Source: Bacteroidaceae bacterium (GTDB lineage Bacteria > Bacteroidota > Bacteroidia > Bacteroidales > Bacteroidaceae). From it: a stretch of DNA of 37,652 bases. The notes beneath the pieces are model-generated. The model had not been told where the DNA came from, made no database searches, and saw only the letters and a list, made by a program, of their open reading frames with translations. The position numbers and the translations under genes were made by a program. Below are positions 15,799-24,767 of this stretch, piece after piece. Location of the stretch: the NCBI GenBank assembly GCA_024401165.1, contig JAKSLN010000012.1, forward strand, positions 1 to 37,652. The letters are read 5' to 3'. Every line of letters begins with the position of its first letter. Within the stretch, counting starts at the first letter, position 1.

Positions 15799-17343
15799 TT
15801 ATTCCTGAGGTGCGTTGTTCGCCTCCTGCTTTGGTCGGTCACCACCCTTTCCGCGGCGCCTGTCACGATTGTTGTGGTGGTGTTGATGCTCCCGTTGCGG
15901 TCTCTGCTCGTTTGCAACTCTGGGGGCTTCGTTTTCCCTGGGTTCACGAGAGTCTCTAGGTTCTCTGGGCTCTCTTGGTTCACGAGGTTCTCTGGGTTCG
16001 CGAGGCTCTTTTGACTCACGTTGTTCCCTATGTTCGCGGCGCTCTTTGTTGTCTCGGTTCTCGCGATGCTCCTTGCGATCTCTGCCTTCTTTGCGCTCTC
16101 TGTTTTCTCTGGATTCTCTGTTCTCCCTGGGTTCACGAGACTCTTTTGGCTCTCTGGGCTCCTTGGAATTTTGTGTGTCTTTTTCCTTTGGTTCTTTGGG
16201 CGTCTTGGTGTCTTTGTTTTCCAAAGGTTCTTTGTTCTCTCGATTATCCTTGTTGCCCTTGTTCTTCTTCTTTTTCTTCTTCTTTGCCTTGTCAAAGCGG
16301 TTGAGGTCGTCCTGTGTTGCCAGGTCGATTGGCTTGGGAGGCATCTTCTTTCCACCTTCCTCAAGGCTTTCGGGTTCCTCTCCCTTGCGATTCATGGCAA
16401 TGATTTCCTTGGCACGCTCTGCCGAGATGGTAGTCAGGTTGGCAGCAATTCGCTTGTCAGTGCTATAGGTCACCATGCCGGATAGGATGTCTGCCTTGAA
16501 GTAGAAATACTCGCCGTCGGCAGCGTGCAGGGAAACTTCGCGGCTGGGCAGTTTGTGTGAAGCCTCCACGTACTGATCTGCCTCGTAGTTCATACAGCAC
16601 TTCAACTTAGCGCACTGGCCGGCCAACTTCTGGGGATTGAGTGAAAGGTCCTGGAAGCGAGCCGCACTGGTGCTTACGCTGACGAAGTTCTTCATCCACG
16701 TTGCGCAGCAGAGTTCACGACCGCAGGGACCGAAACCGCCGATGCGTCCTGCTTCTTGGCGAGCGCCAATCTGCTTCATCTCGATGCGAACGCGGAACTC
16801 CTCGGCCAGAACCTTGATGAGCTGTCGGAAGTCAACGCGGCCATCGGCAATGTAGTAGAAGATGGCTTTGTTGCCGTCGCCTTGATATTCCACGTCACCA
16901 ATCTTCATCTCGAGTCCCAGGTTCTTGGCAATCTGGCGGCTCTTGATCATGGTGTCCTGCTCCTTTGCTTTTGCCTCCTCGTATTTCTCCATGTCTGTAG
17001 GCTTCACCTTGCGGTAGATGCGCTTGATGTCAGCCTCAGACTTCAAGTTCGCCTTTTTCATTTGCAGGAAAGCCAGTTTTCCGGTCATCGTAACCGTGCC
17101 GATGTCGTGGCCAGGCGAAGCCTCCACCGCTACAATATCACCCTTAAGGAGGGGAAGGTTGTTCTCGTTGTGGTAGTAGCCCTTGCGGGTGTTCTTGAAT
17201 TGTACCTCGACGATGTCCGTCAGTTCTGCGTTTCCTGGGATGTCGGCCAGGTAGTCGTAGTCATTCAACTGACCATAGCTTCTTCCGCATCCTTCTCTAT
17301 GCAGTCCGCGGCCCACTCCGCCGCTTATATATTCTTTCTCCAT
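15799..17343 (-). CDS. PSP1/RicT-like protein with long Lys/Arg/Glu/Pro repeat tail
   Basis: The 514-residue product has two parts. Residues ~40-300 are a PSP1 domain, including IGGFGPCGRELCCATW and CAKLKCCMNYE. These Cys residues match the cluster that in B. subtilis RicT takes part in Fe-S binding with RicA/RicF; RicT itself is tied to RNase Y-dependent mRNA maturation. From about residue 351 (DNA 15799-16293) the protein becomes an extremely charged low-complexity tail: a lysine run, then repeats of EPRE/NRE/KEH, ending in His/Arg/Gly-rich sequence. Such tails suggest RNA or ribosome binding, which is inference. The frame is open to 17424, but ATG 17343 (MEKEYISGG) lies 8 bases after the delta' stop and is the natural start. 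Whether it also serves gldH expression is unknown. Confidence 0.88.
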   Translation of the reverse strand: MEKEYISGGVGRGLHREGCGRSYGQLNDYDYLADIPGNAELTDIVEVQFKNTRKGYYHNENNLPLLKGDIVAVEASPGHDIGTVTMTGKLAFLQMKKANLKSEADIKRIYRKVKPTDMEKYEEAKAKEQDTMIKSRQIAKNLGLEMKIGDVEYQGDGNKAIFYYIADGRVDFRQLIKVLAEEFRVRIEMKQIGARQEAGRIGGFGPCGRELCCATWMKNFVSVSTSAARFQDLSLNPQKLAGQCAKLKCCMNYEADQYVEASHKLPSREVSLHAADGEYFYFKADILSGMVTYSTDKRIAANLTTISAERAKEIIAMNRKGEEPESLEEGGKKMPPKPIDLATQDDLNRFDKAKKKKKKKNKGNKDNRENKEPLENKDTKTPKEPKEKDTQNSKEPREPKESREPRENRESRENRERKEGRDRKEHRENRDNKERREHREQRESKEPREPREPREPREPREPRDSREPRENEAPRVANEQRPQREHQHHHNNRDRRRGKGGDRPKQEANNAPQE

Positions 17344-17350
17344 AAATTTA

Positions 17351-18541
17351 TTATTGTATGAGTAGTACGATGACTTTGAGTGCAAAGTCGAAGAAAACCA
17401 TCTTGGCGTTGACGTTGCCCTCAATGTCGTTTTCTGCTGCGCTCATTTCATCCATTAACTTGATAACATTTCTTTCGTTGATGAAGCGGGCAAACTTTGT
17501 GGAGAAGTCGCTCTCTCGCTTCAGTTGGTAGTTCAGCGTCTCCTGGCGATGGAAGTTGAAAATGAAGTTCTCGCGCAGGAGCCGTTGCGTATATTGCAGG
17601 AATCGCTTCTGAACTTCACGACCTCTGCTGGCTAGGTCTTCGCTCCAAAGGCGTAAGTCCTTGATTTTTCTTTGATAAGCTAAACGCATCAGATTTACAA
17701 AGAGGTCGAAGAATTCGCTCTCCTCGTTGCCCGCCATCATGCGGTGAAGAGCTTCCGTCAGGCTGCCCTGTGCCACGTGTGCCAGTTCGGCGGCATGCTC
17801 CTCGGGCAACGCGTAGCGTGTGATGAGCGCCGTGCGGATATCTTCCGTTGTCAGTGCTGGAACGGTGATGCGCTGTGTTCGACTCAGGATGGTGCCCAGT
17901 ACCTTTTCCGGTTCCTCGCAGGTCATGATGAAGTGCGTCCTTGATGGGGGCTCCTCGATGAGTTTCAGCAGTTTGTTGGCCGTTTCTTGGTTCATGCGCT
18001 CGGGCAACCAAATGATGATGACGCGTCTGCCGCCCTGGCTCGACTTTATTGCCAGTTTGCGCAGCAGCGAGTCACTCTCGCCAACGTAGTATGTTGCTTG
18101 CTGGTTCTCGGCTTTCATGTCCTCGAGCCAGTCATTGATGTCGAAGTAAGTCTGCTTCTTCAACTGATCTCTCCATTCTCGCAGGTAATCGTCGCAGATG
18201 GGAGCGGAACTGCTGTTTTTCTTTTTGATGATAGGGAAAGAGAAGTGCAGGTCGGGGTGGGAGAGTGCCTCCACCATTTTGCAACTCCGACATTCGCCAC
18301 AGGGCTCGGTTGCGGGAGGTGTAGGTACCATTTCCCCGAAAAGTCCCATCTCGGGTTCAGCCTTGGGCGATGCTGCCTTCTCGCAAAGCAAGTATTGCGC
18401 CAGTGCCAGTGCCAGCGGCAGTTTTCCGCAGCCTCGTGGACCACAAAGCATCAGGGCGTGGGGCACGCGGTCTTCCTGCGCATCGTGCAGCAAACGCTGC
18501 TTCACCTCTTCCTGTCCTATGACGTCGCTGAAATTATACAT
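17351..18541 (-). CDS. holB: DNA polymerase III delta' subunit-like clamp-loader ATPase
   Basis: The 396-residue AAA+ protein begins with the delta'-typical FSDVIGQEEVKQRLL. It has a P-loop-like GPRGCGKL (residues 34-41, with Leu where Thr/Ser is usual) and a zinc module (Cys53, then CGECRSC followed by HPDLHF). RRVIIIWLPERMNQETANKLLKLIEEPP and a sensor-like ILSRTQR complete the domain. Delta' is usually the non-hydrolysing stator of the clamp loader, so a degenerate P-loop is expected. An insertion around residues 60-80 (SPKAEPEMGLFGEM) lengthens the zinc module. It lies 37 bases after metF and 7 bases before the PSP1 gene; the delta'-PSP1-GldH order recurs in Bacteroidota, as far as I know. 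Confidence 0.88.
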   Translation of the reverse strand: MYNFSDVIGQEEVKQRLLHDAQEDRVPHALMLCGPRGCGKLPLALALAQYLLCEKAASPKAEPEMGLFGEMVPTPPATEPCGECRSCKMVEALSHPDLHFSFPIIKKKNSSSAPICDDYLREWRDQLKKQTYFDINDWLEDMKAENQQATYYVGESDSLLRKLAIKSSQGGRRVIIIWLPERMNQETANKLLKLIEEPPSRTHFIMTCEEPEKVLGTILSRTQRITVPALTTEDIRTALITRYALPEEHAAELAHVAQGSLTEALHRMMAGNEESEFFDLFVNLMRLAYQRKIKDLRLWSEDLASRGREVQKRFLQYTQRLLRENFIFNFHRQETLNYQLKRESDFSTKFARFINERNVIKLMDEMSAAENDIEGNVNAKMVFFDFALKVIVLLIQ

Positions 18542-18578
18542 GCCTGTCGTGTTGTGGCTGTTGTCTTTATCTTGCTGC

Positions 18579-19532
18579 TTAGTAGATGTTTTTCGCTATC
18601 TCGCAGATGCTGTCTACCGCCGAAACCGTATAGAAATGCAGACTGGGAGCGCCCTGCGTGATGAGTTCGCGGCATTGGTTGATGGCCCATTCGATGCCCA
18701 CTCTCTTCACTTCCTCGTCCGATTCGCACTTGCTGGCTTCGCGGTAGAGGTCCTCGGGCAGGTCGCAGTGGAAGGTCTTGGGGACAACCGTCAGCTGGCT
18801 CATTTTTGCTAGGGGCTTGATGCCGGGGATGATGGGGACGTTGATGCCCATCTCTCTTGCCTTCTTGACAAACTCAAAGTATTTCTCGTTGTCGTAGAAA
18901 AGTTGTGTGACAGCGTATTGCGCACCCATGTCCACCTTCTTCTTCAGGATGGCCAGGTCGCTCTGCAGGTTGGGTGCCTCTTCGTGCTTCTCGGGGTAGC
19001 ATGCCACGCCGAAGTGGAAGGGCTTGCCTGGAACCTTGATGGGAGTCCCGTCGAAGAAGTAACCCTCGTTGAATCGGTTTATCTGGTCAATGAGTTCCGT
19101 TGCGTAAGCCGGACCGTCGCCAGTGGGGCGGAAGGCACTGTCCTCCTTCGCCTTGTCGCCTCTCAGCACCAGCACGTCGCTGATGTCAAGGAACTGAAGG
19201 TCAAGGAGCATGTATTCCAGGTCTTCGCGTGTGTTGCCGCTGCACACGATATGCGGTACAACGGGCACGTCAAATTTGTTCTGAATGGCTGCGGCGATGG
19301 CGATGGTGCCGGGACGGCGACGGATGCGCTGGCGCTGCAGCAGTCCGCCTTCCACTTCGTGGTAGACGTATTCGCTTCTGTGGGTGGTGATGTTGATGTA
19401 GCGGGGGCTAAACTCTGTCAAGCGCTCAATGGTCTTGAAGAGCGATCCCGTTCCATTTCCTTTAAGAGGGGGCAGCACCTCAAACGAGAATGCTGTCCCC
19501 TGCTTGTTGTTGATAATGTCTATAATGTCCAT
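18579..19532 (-). CDS. metF: 5,10-methylenetetrahydrofolate reductase
   Basis: The 317-residue TIM-barrel flavoenzyme reduces methylene-THF to methyl-THF for methionine synthesis. Diagnostic parts are FSFEVLPPLKG near the N-terminus, YINITTHRSEY, VPHIVCSGNTREDLEYMLLDL, VLRGDKAKE, GVACYPEKHEEAPN with Glu/His of the active site, GAQYAVTQLFYDN and IPGIKPL. Length equals the usual ~300-320. It is the first gene of the metF-delta'-PSP1-gldH run. I found no SAM riboswitch in the 49-base gap upstream, which holds a hairpin only. The call is secure. Confidence 0.96.
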   Translation of the reverse strand: MDIIDIINNKQGTAFSFEVLPPLKGNGTGSLFKTIERLTEFSPRYINITTHRSEYVYHEVEGGLLQRQRIRRRPGTIAIAAAIQNKFDVPVVPHIVCSGNTREDLEYMLLDLQFLDISDVLVLRGDKAKEDSAFRPTGDGPAYATELIDQINRFNEGYFFDGTPIKVPGKPFHFGVACYPEKHEEAPNLQSDLAILKKKVDMGAQYAVTQLFYDNEKYFEFVKKAREMGINVPIIPGIKPLAKMSQLTVVPKTFHCDLPEDLYREASKCESDEEVKRVGIEWAINQCRELITQGAPSLHFYTVSAVDSICEIAKNIY

Positions 19533-19543
19533 TTTTCTTGTCT

Positions 19544-19575
19544 AAAGGCACAGGACCCCACGGTCCTTGTCCTTT
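19544..19575 (-). terminator. Imperfect hairpin between the LRR lipoprotein and metF genes
   Basis: AAAGG...AGGACC pairs with GGTCCT...CCTTT around a CCAC loop, with a 3x3 internal loop. It sits six bases after the LRR lipoprotein stop. There is no U tract on the minus strand, so termination is uncertain and read-through into metF is possible. Confidence 0.35.
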
Positions 19576-19581
19576 TCGTTT

Positions 19582-20460
19582 TTACTTAATGGTGCAGTCT
19601 GCATTGTAGTAGCCCGACTCGCTGAGAGGCTTGATGGCAGCGAAAGCAGCCCAGTTGGGGTCCTTCTTGAAGTCCTCAACCTGAGCGTCGGGAACGTAAG
19701 CCGTGCACTGGCTCTTGTTGAATGCCTTGGCAGCCTTCGTGGTGGGGAAGCTATAGTAGGCGGGAGTCAGCACGTAGATGTTCTTGATGCCCTTGGCGCC
19801 TTCTACGAAGGTGTACATGCGATCCTTGAAGTTGTAGGGGACAGCCAGGTTCTCGATAGCGTTTGAACCGGCGAAGGCGCCCTCCTCGATGTCCTCGATG
19901 GTCATGGGCAGGATGACAGTCTTCAGAGCGGTACAGTTACCCAGACCCTTCTCGCGGATCTTCCAGCCGTCCTTCATGACGATGGTCTCCAGCGAGGTGC
20001 AGCCGTCAAATGCGTTCAGACCATAGGTGGGAGTCGAAGTCTTGAACTCCTTCAGTGAAGTACAGCCCATGAAAGCCTCGTCGCCAACAACCTGAATCAT
20101 GTTGTCTGCGTATACAGCCTCCAGGCTGGTACAGTTCTTGAATGACGCCGTACCGATCATGTTGATCTCATGGTCGAAATACAAAGCCTTGACTGCGGTG
20201 TTGCCCTCCATCATGCCGTCGAGGGTCGACAGTACGTTCTTTCCGAAACCTACGTTGGCGTCCGTGCCTGCCTTGGCTGCTGCCAGGTCTGCCTCGGTGT
20301 AAACCTTCAGGTCTGCGGGCAGTTCAGTCTTTGCCTGTACTTCGCCCTCGGCTGCTTCAGTCTGTTCTGCACTCTTCTTCTGCTCACCGCCACAGCTGGT
20401 CAGGGTCATGCCTGCAACCAGTGCGATACCCATTGAAAGGGTAAGGAATGTCTTTTTCAT
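19582..20460 (-). CDS. LRR_5-repeat lipoprotein
   Basis: The 292-residue product has a lipoprotein signal peptide (lipobox LTSCGG, Cys at about residue 23) and an Ala/Glu-rich linker (residues 25-50). Five to six LRR_5 repeats follow (NCTSLEAVYADNMIQVVG; GCTSLKEFKT; NCTALKTVILPMTIEDI; FAGSNAIENLAVP). It lacks the C-terminal tail domain of the larger LRR protein at 59-1651. It is probably exposed at the outer membrane; whether on the inner or outer face cannot be told. It starts 22 bases after the GH51 arabinofuranosidase stop, so the two are likely cotranscribed, although a functional link between them is not evident. The family call is good and the function unknown. Confidence 0.82.
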   Translation of the reverse strand: MKKTFLTLSMGIALVAGMTLTSCGGEQKKSAEQTEAAEGEVQAKTELPADLKVYTEADLAAAKAGTDANVGFGKNVLSTLDGMMEGNTAVKALYFDHEINMIGTASFKNCTSLEAVYADNMIQVVGDEAFMGCTSLKEFKTSTPTYGLNAFDGCTSLETIVMKDGWKIREKGLGNCTALKTVILPMTIEDIEEGAFAGSNAIENLAVPYNFKDRMYTFVEGAKGIKNIYVLTPAYYSFPTTKAAKAFNKSQCTAYVPDAQVEDFKKDPNWAAFAAIKPLSESGYYNADCTIK

Positions 20461-20482
20461 AATCTTATTATTAGTTTTGGGG

Positions 20483-22462
20483 TTATTTTTTTACCTTGAA
20501 TACAACGAAGTTCTTGCCGGCAACGCTGGCGTTCACGGTCGTACCCTCTGCCTTGATCATTGCCTCCTGAGGAACGATGGCGTTGGGGTTGTCAACGGTG
20601 TTCTCCATCTCATAGTCGCTGCAGTCGAGTGTGATGGTGTTCACCTTGCTGATGGTCTTCATACCGTTCAGTTTGATGGCTACGTTCTTTGCCTGCTCGG
20701 TGGTGTTGATCACCTTCACGATCACCTCGTCCTTCTCCTTGTCATATACTGCGCTGGCAAAGATTCCGTCCTCGCCCTTGGGGGTGGGCTTTGCAATGGT
20801 GGTGCTTAGTACGTTGGTGCCTTTGTTCTGGGCGTAGAGTGCCTGCACGTAGTAGCTTACGGTCTTGGCCGAGCGCAGGTTGTCGAACCAGATGGCGTCG
20901 GGACGCCACTGCCAGCCCTCCACGTGAGCGAAGAGGGGAGCGTAGGTGGCCATGTGAACAACGTCGGCGTTCTTCTCCAGGTTGGTCATGAAGGCTGCCT
21001 CGTAGATGCTGGCACCAGCGTGGTTGTACTTCTTGCCGCGGTCGTGGCAGGCATACTCGCCGGCAAACACCTTGGGACCCTTGCGGTCATACTCGTCGTA
21101 GCGGTTCATCTCGTTCTTGAACCAGTCGATGTTGCGGTAGAAGTGCTCGTCCACGAGGTCTGCGCCCAATTTCTTCATGGCAGTCCAGCCCAGGTCGAAG
21201 CTCTGGCCCTCAGAGTCGGGGCCGCTCGTACCGATGATCTTGATTTCGGGGTGAGCCTTGCGGATGGCAACGACGAACTTCTCCAGACGCTGGCTGAAGG
21301 CCTTGTTGTCCTTGTAGTCCCACTGCTCGTTGCCTACGCCGATGAACTTCAGGTTGAAGGGAGCGGGATGGCCCATCTCTGCGCGCAGCTTGGCCCATTC
21401 GTTCTTGGCAGGGTCGCCGTTGGCAAACTCAATCAGGTCGATGCAGTCGTCGATGTAGGGTTGCAGGTCGTCTATGGCCACGTGAACCTTCTTCTCGTCG
21501 CGGATCTCGTTCTGGTATTGGCAAGCCATGCCGACGTTCAGCACGGGCAGGGGCTCGGCGCCAATCTGCTCAGACAGACGGAAGTACTCGAAGAAGCCGA
21601 GGCCGTAGCTCTGGAAGTAGTTGGGGTAGTAGCGGCTGGTGAAAGTGTAGTGCCAGCGGTTCTCGTTCAGGGGACGGTTCTCAACAGGACCGACGCTGTT
21701 CTTCCACTGGTAGCGGCTCTCCAAGTCGGTGCCTTCTACGATACAGCCACCGGGGAAGCGGAACACGCCGGGGTGCATGTCATACAAAGCCTGAGCCAGG
21801 TCCTTGCGCATGCCGTTCTCGTCGCCCATGTAGGTGTCGGCGGGGAAGAGGCTGATGTGCTCTAGGTCGGTTGTTACCTTCGAGTCGCCCCAGACGCGCA
21901 TGTGAGCCTTCTCAATGGTCTTGCTGGCCTTGATGGTCAGCGTATACTTCTTCCACTCCTTGCCCTGGATCTCAACGCCGCCGTTGCCAATCTTCTGGTC
22001 CTCGCCCATGGTTGCGTTGTCAACCAAGTCAACCCAGATCTTCGAGTTGCCGCCTTCCGGACAGCGGGCCCAAACGCTGAACTTGTACTCAGCGCCCTTC
22101 TTGATGCCCATGCCGAAGAAACCGCTGTTCTCAATCATCGTGTGCTTGTGGGCATGACCCGAGGGAGCCAGGCGTACGTAGTGGGGATTCTTGTCGAAGG
22201 GACCGTCGCTCTGCAGGCTTACCTTGCCGCTGATGTCCCATCCTGCATAGGGATTGGGAAATTCGAACGAGCGATTCATGACCAACTCGGCGTACAGACC
22301 GCCGTCTGCAGCATAGTTGATGTCCTCAAAGAAGATGCCGTACATGGTGGACTGCACGGGGGCACCCAGTTTCGCTGTTTCCACCGTGATGGTGTTGTCT
22401 TGCGCCAGGACTGTGGCCGAGGCCATCAGGCAGGTGGTGAAGAGAATGCTTTTCAGTTTCAT
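20483..22462 (-). CDS. GH51 alpha-L-arabinofuranosidase (secreted)
   Basis: The 659-residue exported enzyme has signal peptide MKLKSILFTTCLMASATVLA followed by Gln. GH51 motifs include YGIFFEDINYAADGGLYAEL near the N-terminus, VFRFPGGCIVEG, FIGVGNEQWDYK with the acid/base Glu379, and KVFAGEYACHD with nucleophile Glu469. A carbohydrate-binding-like insertion (residues ~75-205) and a C-terminal beta-sandwich (residues ~510-659) flank the barrel. It should release arabinose from arabinan or arabinoxylan side chains of plant polysaccharides in the periplasm or outside the cell. No SusC/SusD pair accompanies it, so it is not in a classic polysaccharide utilisation locus within this window. It precedes the LRR lipoprotein gene. 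Family assignment is secure; exact substrate is open. Confidence 0.93.
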   Translation of the reverse strand: MKLKSILFTTCLMASATVLAQDNTITVETAKLGAPVQSTMYGIFFEDINYAADGGLYAELVMNRSFEFPNPYAGWDISGKVSLQSDGPFDKNPHYVRLAPSGHAHKHTMIENSGFFGMGIKKGAEYKFSVWARCPEGGNSKIWVDLVDNATMGEDQKIGNGGVEIQGKEWKKYTLTIKASKTIEKAHMRVWGDSKVTTDLEHISLFPADTYMGDENGMRKDLAQALYDMHPGVFRFPGGCIVEGTDLESRYQWKNSVGPVENRPLNENRWHYTFTSRYYPNYFQSYGLGFFEYFRLSEQIGAEPLPVLNVGMACQYQNEIRDEKKVHVAIDDLQPYIDDCIDLIEFANGDPAKNEWAKLRAEMGHPAPFNLKFIGVGNEQWDYKDNKAFSQRLEKFVVAIRKAHPEIKIIGTSGPDSEGQSFDLGWTAMKKLGADLVDEHFYRNIDWFKNEMNRYDEYDRKGPKVFAGEYACHDRGKKYNHAGASIYEAAFMTNLEKNADVVHMATYAPLFAHVEGWQWRPDAIWFDNLRSAKTVSYYVQALYAQNKGTNVLSTTIAKPTPKGEDGIFASAVYDKEKDEVIVKVINTTEQAKNVAIKLNGMKTISKVNTITLDCSDYEMENTVDNPNAIVPQEAMIKAEGTTVNASVAGKNFVVFKVKK

Positions 22463-22565
22463 TACTTTAAATTATGGTTTAGGATTAGTTAATGCGTTAA
22501 GATTTGTGCAGCAGGCATGCAGCATGGCGCTCTATGCATTGTGCAAAAAAACTCTTTTTTCGCTT

Positions 22566-22596
22566 CAAAGTTACGTCTTTTTTTGTAATTTTGCAA
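22566..22596 (-). promoter_or_regulatory. Promoter of the GH51 gene
   Basis: The minus strand reads TTGC (22593-22596), 19 bases, TAACTTTG (22566-22573), the same architecture as the promoter at 1706-1736. The leader to the ATG at 22462 would be about 100 bases. Confidence 0.6.
22586..22593 (+). promoter_or_regulatory. -7 box of the GH25/MORN gene
   Basis: TAATTTTG fits TAnnTTTG and lies 17 bases before the ATG at 22611. It overlaps the -33 region of the divergent GH51 promoter by one base. No good -33 box is present; the expected site falls next to the -7 box of the opposite promoter. Confidence 0.5.
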
Positions 22597-22610
22597 GCAA
22601 AACGCCGAAA

Positions 22611-24740
22611 ATGATGCTTAAATCCCTTCTCAACTACTGGAAACAACCGAAAAAGAGAAACTGGACTCTTGCCATTCTCTTGGTTTGGCTCATCCTTGTC
22701 CATCTCTATACGGTGGTTCCCGTTTCCCCCGAAACCATGCTTCGCGGCATCGTTTTGCTCGAGGACGACCGTCAGGTTCTCCTCCACGCTCCCGATGGAA
22801 GCACCTATCCCATCACTCCGCGCGAGCACTCCTTCTCCACCGGCTTCTTCGTAGATGCCGACGGACTCATCGAGACACGCTGGCACCATCCCGAACTCCT
22901 TCTCAACCACCTCTCGCAGGATAGTCTCCATCGTGTCCTTTCCGACGGACTCGACAGTCTGCAAAGTCGTTTGGCCGAACTGCGTCTTTTGACCGATGAA
23001 ATGGAGTATTATAAGCGCACTCACACCGTCTATGACGAAGGATACAACCAAGTCATGTCGCTCAATGACCGCGTCGCTCACGAGTCCGATTCGCTCACCT
23101 CCCTTGCCACGTTGCTCGAACAGGTGCTTCTGGAGGAGAGCATCCAGTTGAGCGTCTCCCAGCAGCTGCGGGTCTACTATCGCCCCTCGGTCTCCGACAC
23201 GCTCCTGTGTCTCGATGCCGATGAGGTCGACGAGCAGCATTGCCGTCTGCGCTGTGGTCGGTTGCCTAGCCGTGCCTTCGTCTTCAACCCTACCTCTCTG
23301 CGCTGGTGGGATGGTGGACGCTGGGCGTTGGGCTACCTTCGCGAACCCCTGAATCCGTCGGACTCATCGGCTTTTCTTCCCAGTTTGGTTCGTTTCGAGG
23401 ACGTTGATGCCTCCGTGCCGCTCCCCGATGCTTTGTCGGGTGCTCCTGTTGTCGATCATCATGCCCATTTGCGTGCCGTTTGTCAACCCGAGGGGTGGCA
23501 GGATGCGGGTGGATTCTCCATCAGTCCCGCCCGGTGGTGGAGGAGTGTGCGCCAGGGGCTTGCCCTTCTCTTCTCTGCCCGTCAGCCCGAGGCCGTCGAA
23601 CTGGTCTACGAGCAGAAGAGTCTGCCGGGTGGTGTGCAGCTGCTCTCGTTCAGCGATGCCGAGGTGGCAGTCTCCGAGGAACAGCGTCTCTCTTTCGGTC
23701 GCCTGGTCTATCCCGACAGTAGTTGGTACAAGGGATTCATGCGGGACGGACAGCGCGTGGGGCAAGGAACCTATGTCACTCCGGATGGAGTCCGCTACGT
23801 TGGCGTATGGGATGGCGATACGTTGCCTTCGGGCGAGCGAGTGGAGAAAAACGCCCGTTTTGTCGGCGATTTTGATGCTATGCTCCGTCCGTCGGGTGGA
23901 GGTGTGCTGACGGGTACGTCCTATTACGAGGGCGACTGGTTCGAGGGACGCCGACACGGCTTTGGCGTTGGTCTGGTTCCCGGTCGCATCGTCAGCATCG
24001 GTCGCTGGAGGAACGATCAGTTCCGCGGTGAACGCATCGTTTTCAATGCCGATCGCGTCTATGGCATCGACATTGCCCGCTATCAGCACGAGCAGGGCAA
24101 GCACGTCTTTCCCATTCTTTGGAATCGTCTGCGCATGGTTAGCCTCGGCGTCAAGGTGCGCAAAACCATCGATGGACCCGCCAGTTTTCCCATTCATTTC
24201 TGCTTCATCAAGGCCACGCAGGGCATCAAGACGGTCAGCAAGTATTGCGAGGACGATGCGCGACGTGCTCGTGCAATTGGCATCAAGGTGGGGCAGTACC
24301 ACTTCTTTTCGCCCATGAGTGGTAGCGAGCAGGCCCAGTGGTTCTTGCGCAATGCCCATCTCTGCAAGGGCGATCTGCCTCCGGTGCTCGATGTCGAACT
24401 GTCTCAGAAGCAGATCGAGTCCATGGGCGGTCCCGACAGGATGATTGCCGAGATGTGCGAGTGGGTGCGAGTCGTTCGCCAGCGCTGCCATGCCGCTCCC
24501 ATCCTCTACCTCAACCAGTCCTTTGTCGATCAGTACATGGCGGATGCTCCCGAGGAACTGCAGCAGTGCCCCGTCTGGATAGCCCGTTACAGTGAGTTCC
24601 GCCCCTACGTCCGCCTTGCCTTTTGGCAGTTGTCCGACGATGGCACGGTCATCGGCATCCGTGGCAAGGTCGACGTCGACATCTTCAACGGTTCGGTAGA
24701 GCAGTTCGAGGATTTTGTGCGCGAGAATGGCATCCGTTAA
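22611..24740 (+). CDS. Membrane-anchored GH25 lysozyme with MORN-like repeats and a trypsin-like N-terminal region
   Basis: The product is 709 residues. One membrane helix (residues 18-36) anchors it, with the rest presumably periplasmic. Residues ~45-290 contain two stretches recalling HtrA-like serine proteases: STGFFVDADGLIETRWHH (His92 where the catalytic His would be) and LSGAPVVDHHAHL (Ser276). A helical insertion (100-185) lies between them and no clear Asp partner is seen, so this domain may be inactive. Residues ~365-475 contain MORN-like repeats (WYKGFMRDGQRVGQGTY; YYEGDWFEGRRHGFGVG). Residues 484-709 are a GH25 lysozyme with YGIDIARYQ (Asp487), FCFIKATQG, VGQYHFFSP and PVLDVEL (Asp594, Glu596), all key acids present. 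The expected activity is cleavage of peptidoglycan MurNAc-GlcNAc bonds. The frame extends upstream to 22317, but the -7 box sets ATG 22611 (or 22614). Confidence 0.85.
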   Translation: MMLKSLLNYWKQPKKRNWTLAILLVWLILVHLYTVVPVSPETMLRGIVLLEDDRQVLLHAPDGSTYPITPREHSFSTGFFVDADGLIETRWHHPELLLNHLSQDSLHRVLSDGLDSLQSRLAELRLLTDEMEYYKRTHTVYDEGYNQVMSLNDRVAHESDSLTSLATLLEQVLLEESIQLSVSQQLRVYYRPSVSDTLLCLDADEVDEQHCRLRCGRLPSRAFVFNPTSLRWWDGGRWALGYLREPLNPSDSSAFLPSLVRFEDVDASVPLPDALSGAPVVDHHAHLRAVCQPEGWQDAGGFSISPARWWRSVRQGLALLFSARQPEAVELVYEQKSLPGGVQLLSFSDAEVAVSEEQRLSFGRLVYPDSSWYKGFMRDGQRVGQGTYVTPDGVRYVGVWDGDTLPSGERVEKNARFVGDFDAMLRPSGGGVLTGTSYYEGDWFEGRRHGFGVGLVPGRIVSIGRWRNDQFRGERIVFNADRVYGIDIARYQHEQGKHVFPILWNRLRMVSLGVKVRKTIDGPASFPIHFCFIKATQGIKTVSKYCEDDARRARAIGIKVGQYHFFSPMSGSEQAQWFLRNAHLCKGDLPPVLDVELSQKQIESMGGPDRMIAEMCEWVRVVRQRCHAAPILYLNQSFVDQYMADAPEELQQCPVWIARYSEFRPYVRLAFWQLSDDGTVIGIRGKVDVDIFNGSVEQFEDFVRENGIR

Positions 24741-24767
24741 TTTATTTCTCTATTTTTTTATAAAAAA

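Noticed and set aside
23364..24491. 375-residue minus-strand open frame opposite the GH25 gene
   Set aside because: Shadow frame; the plus strand encodes clear MORN-like and GH25 motifs.
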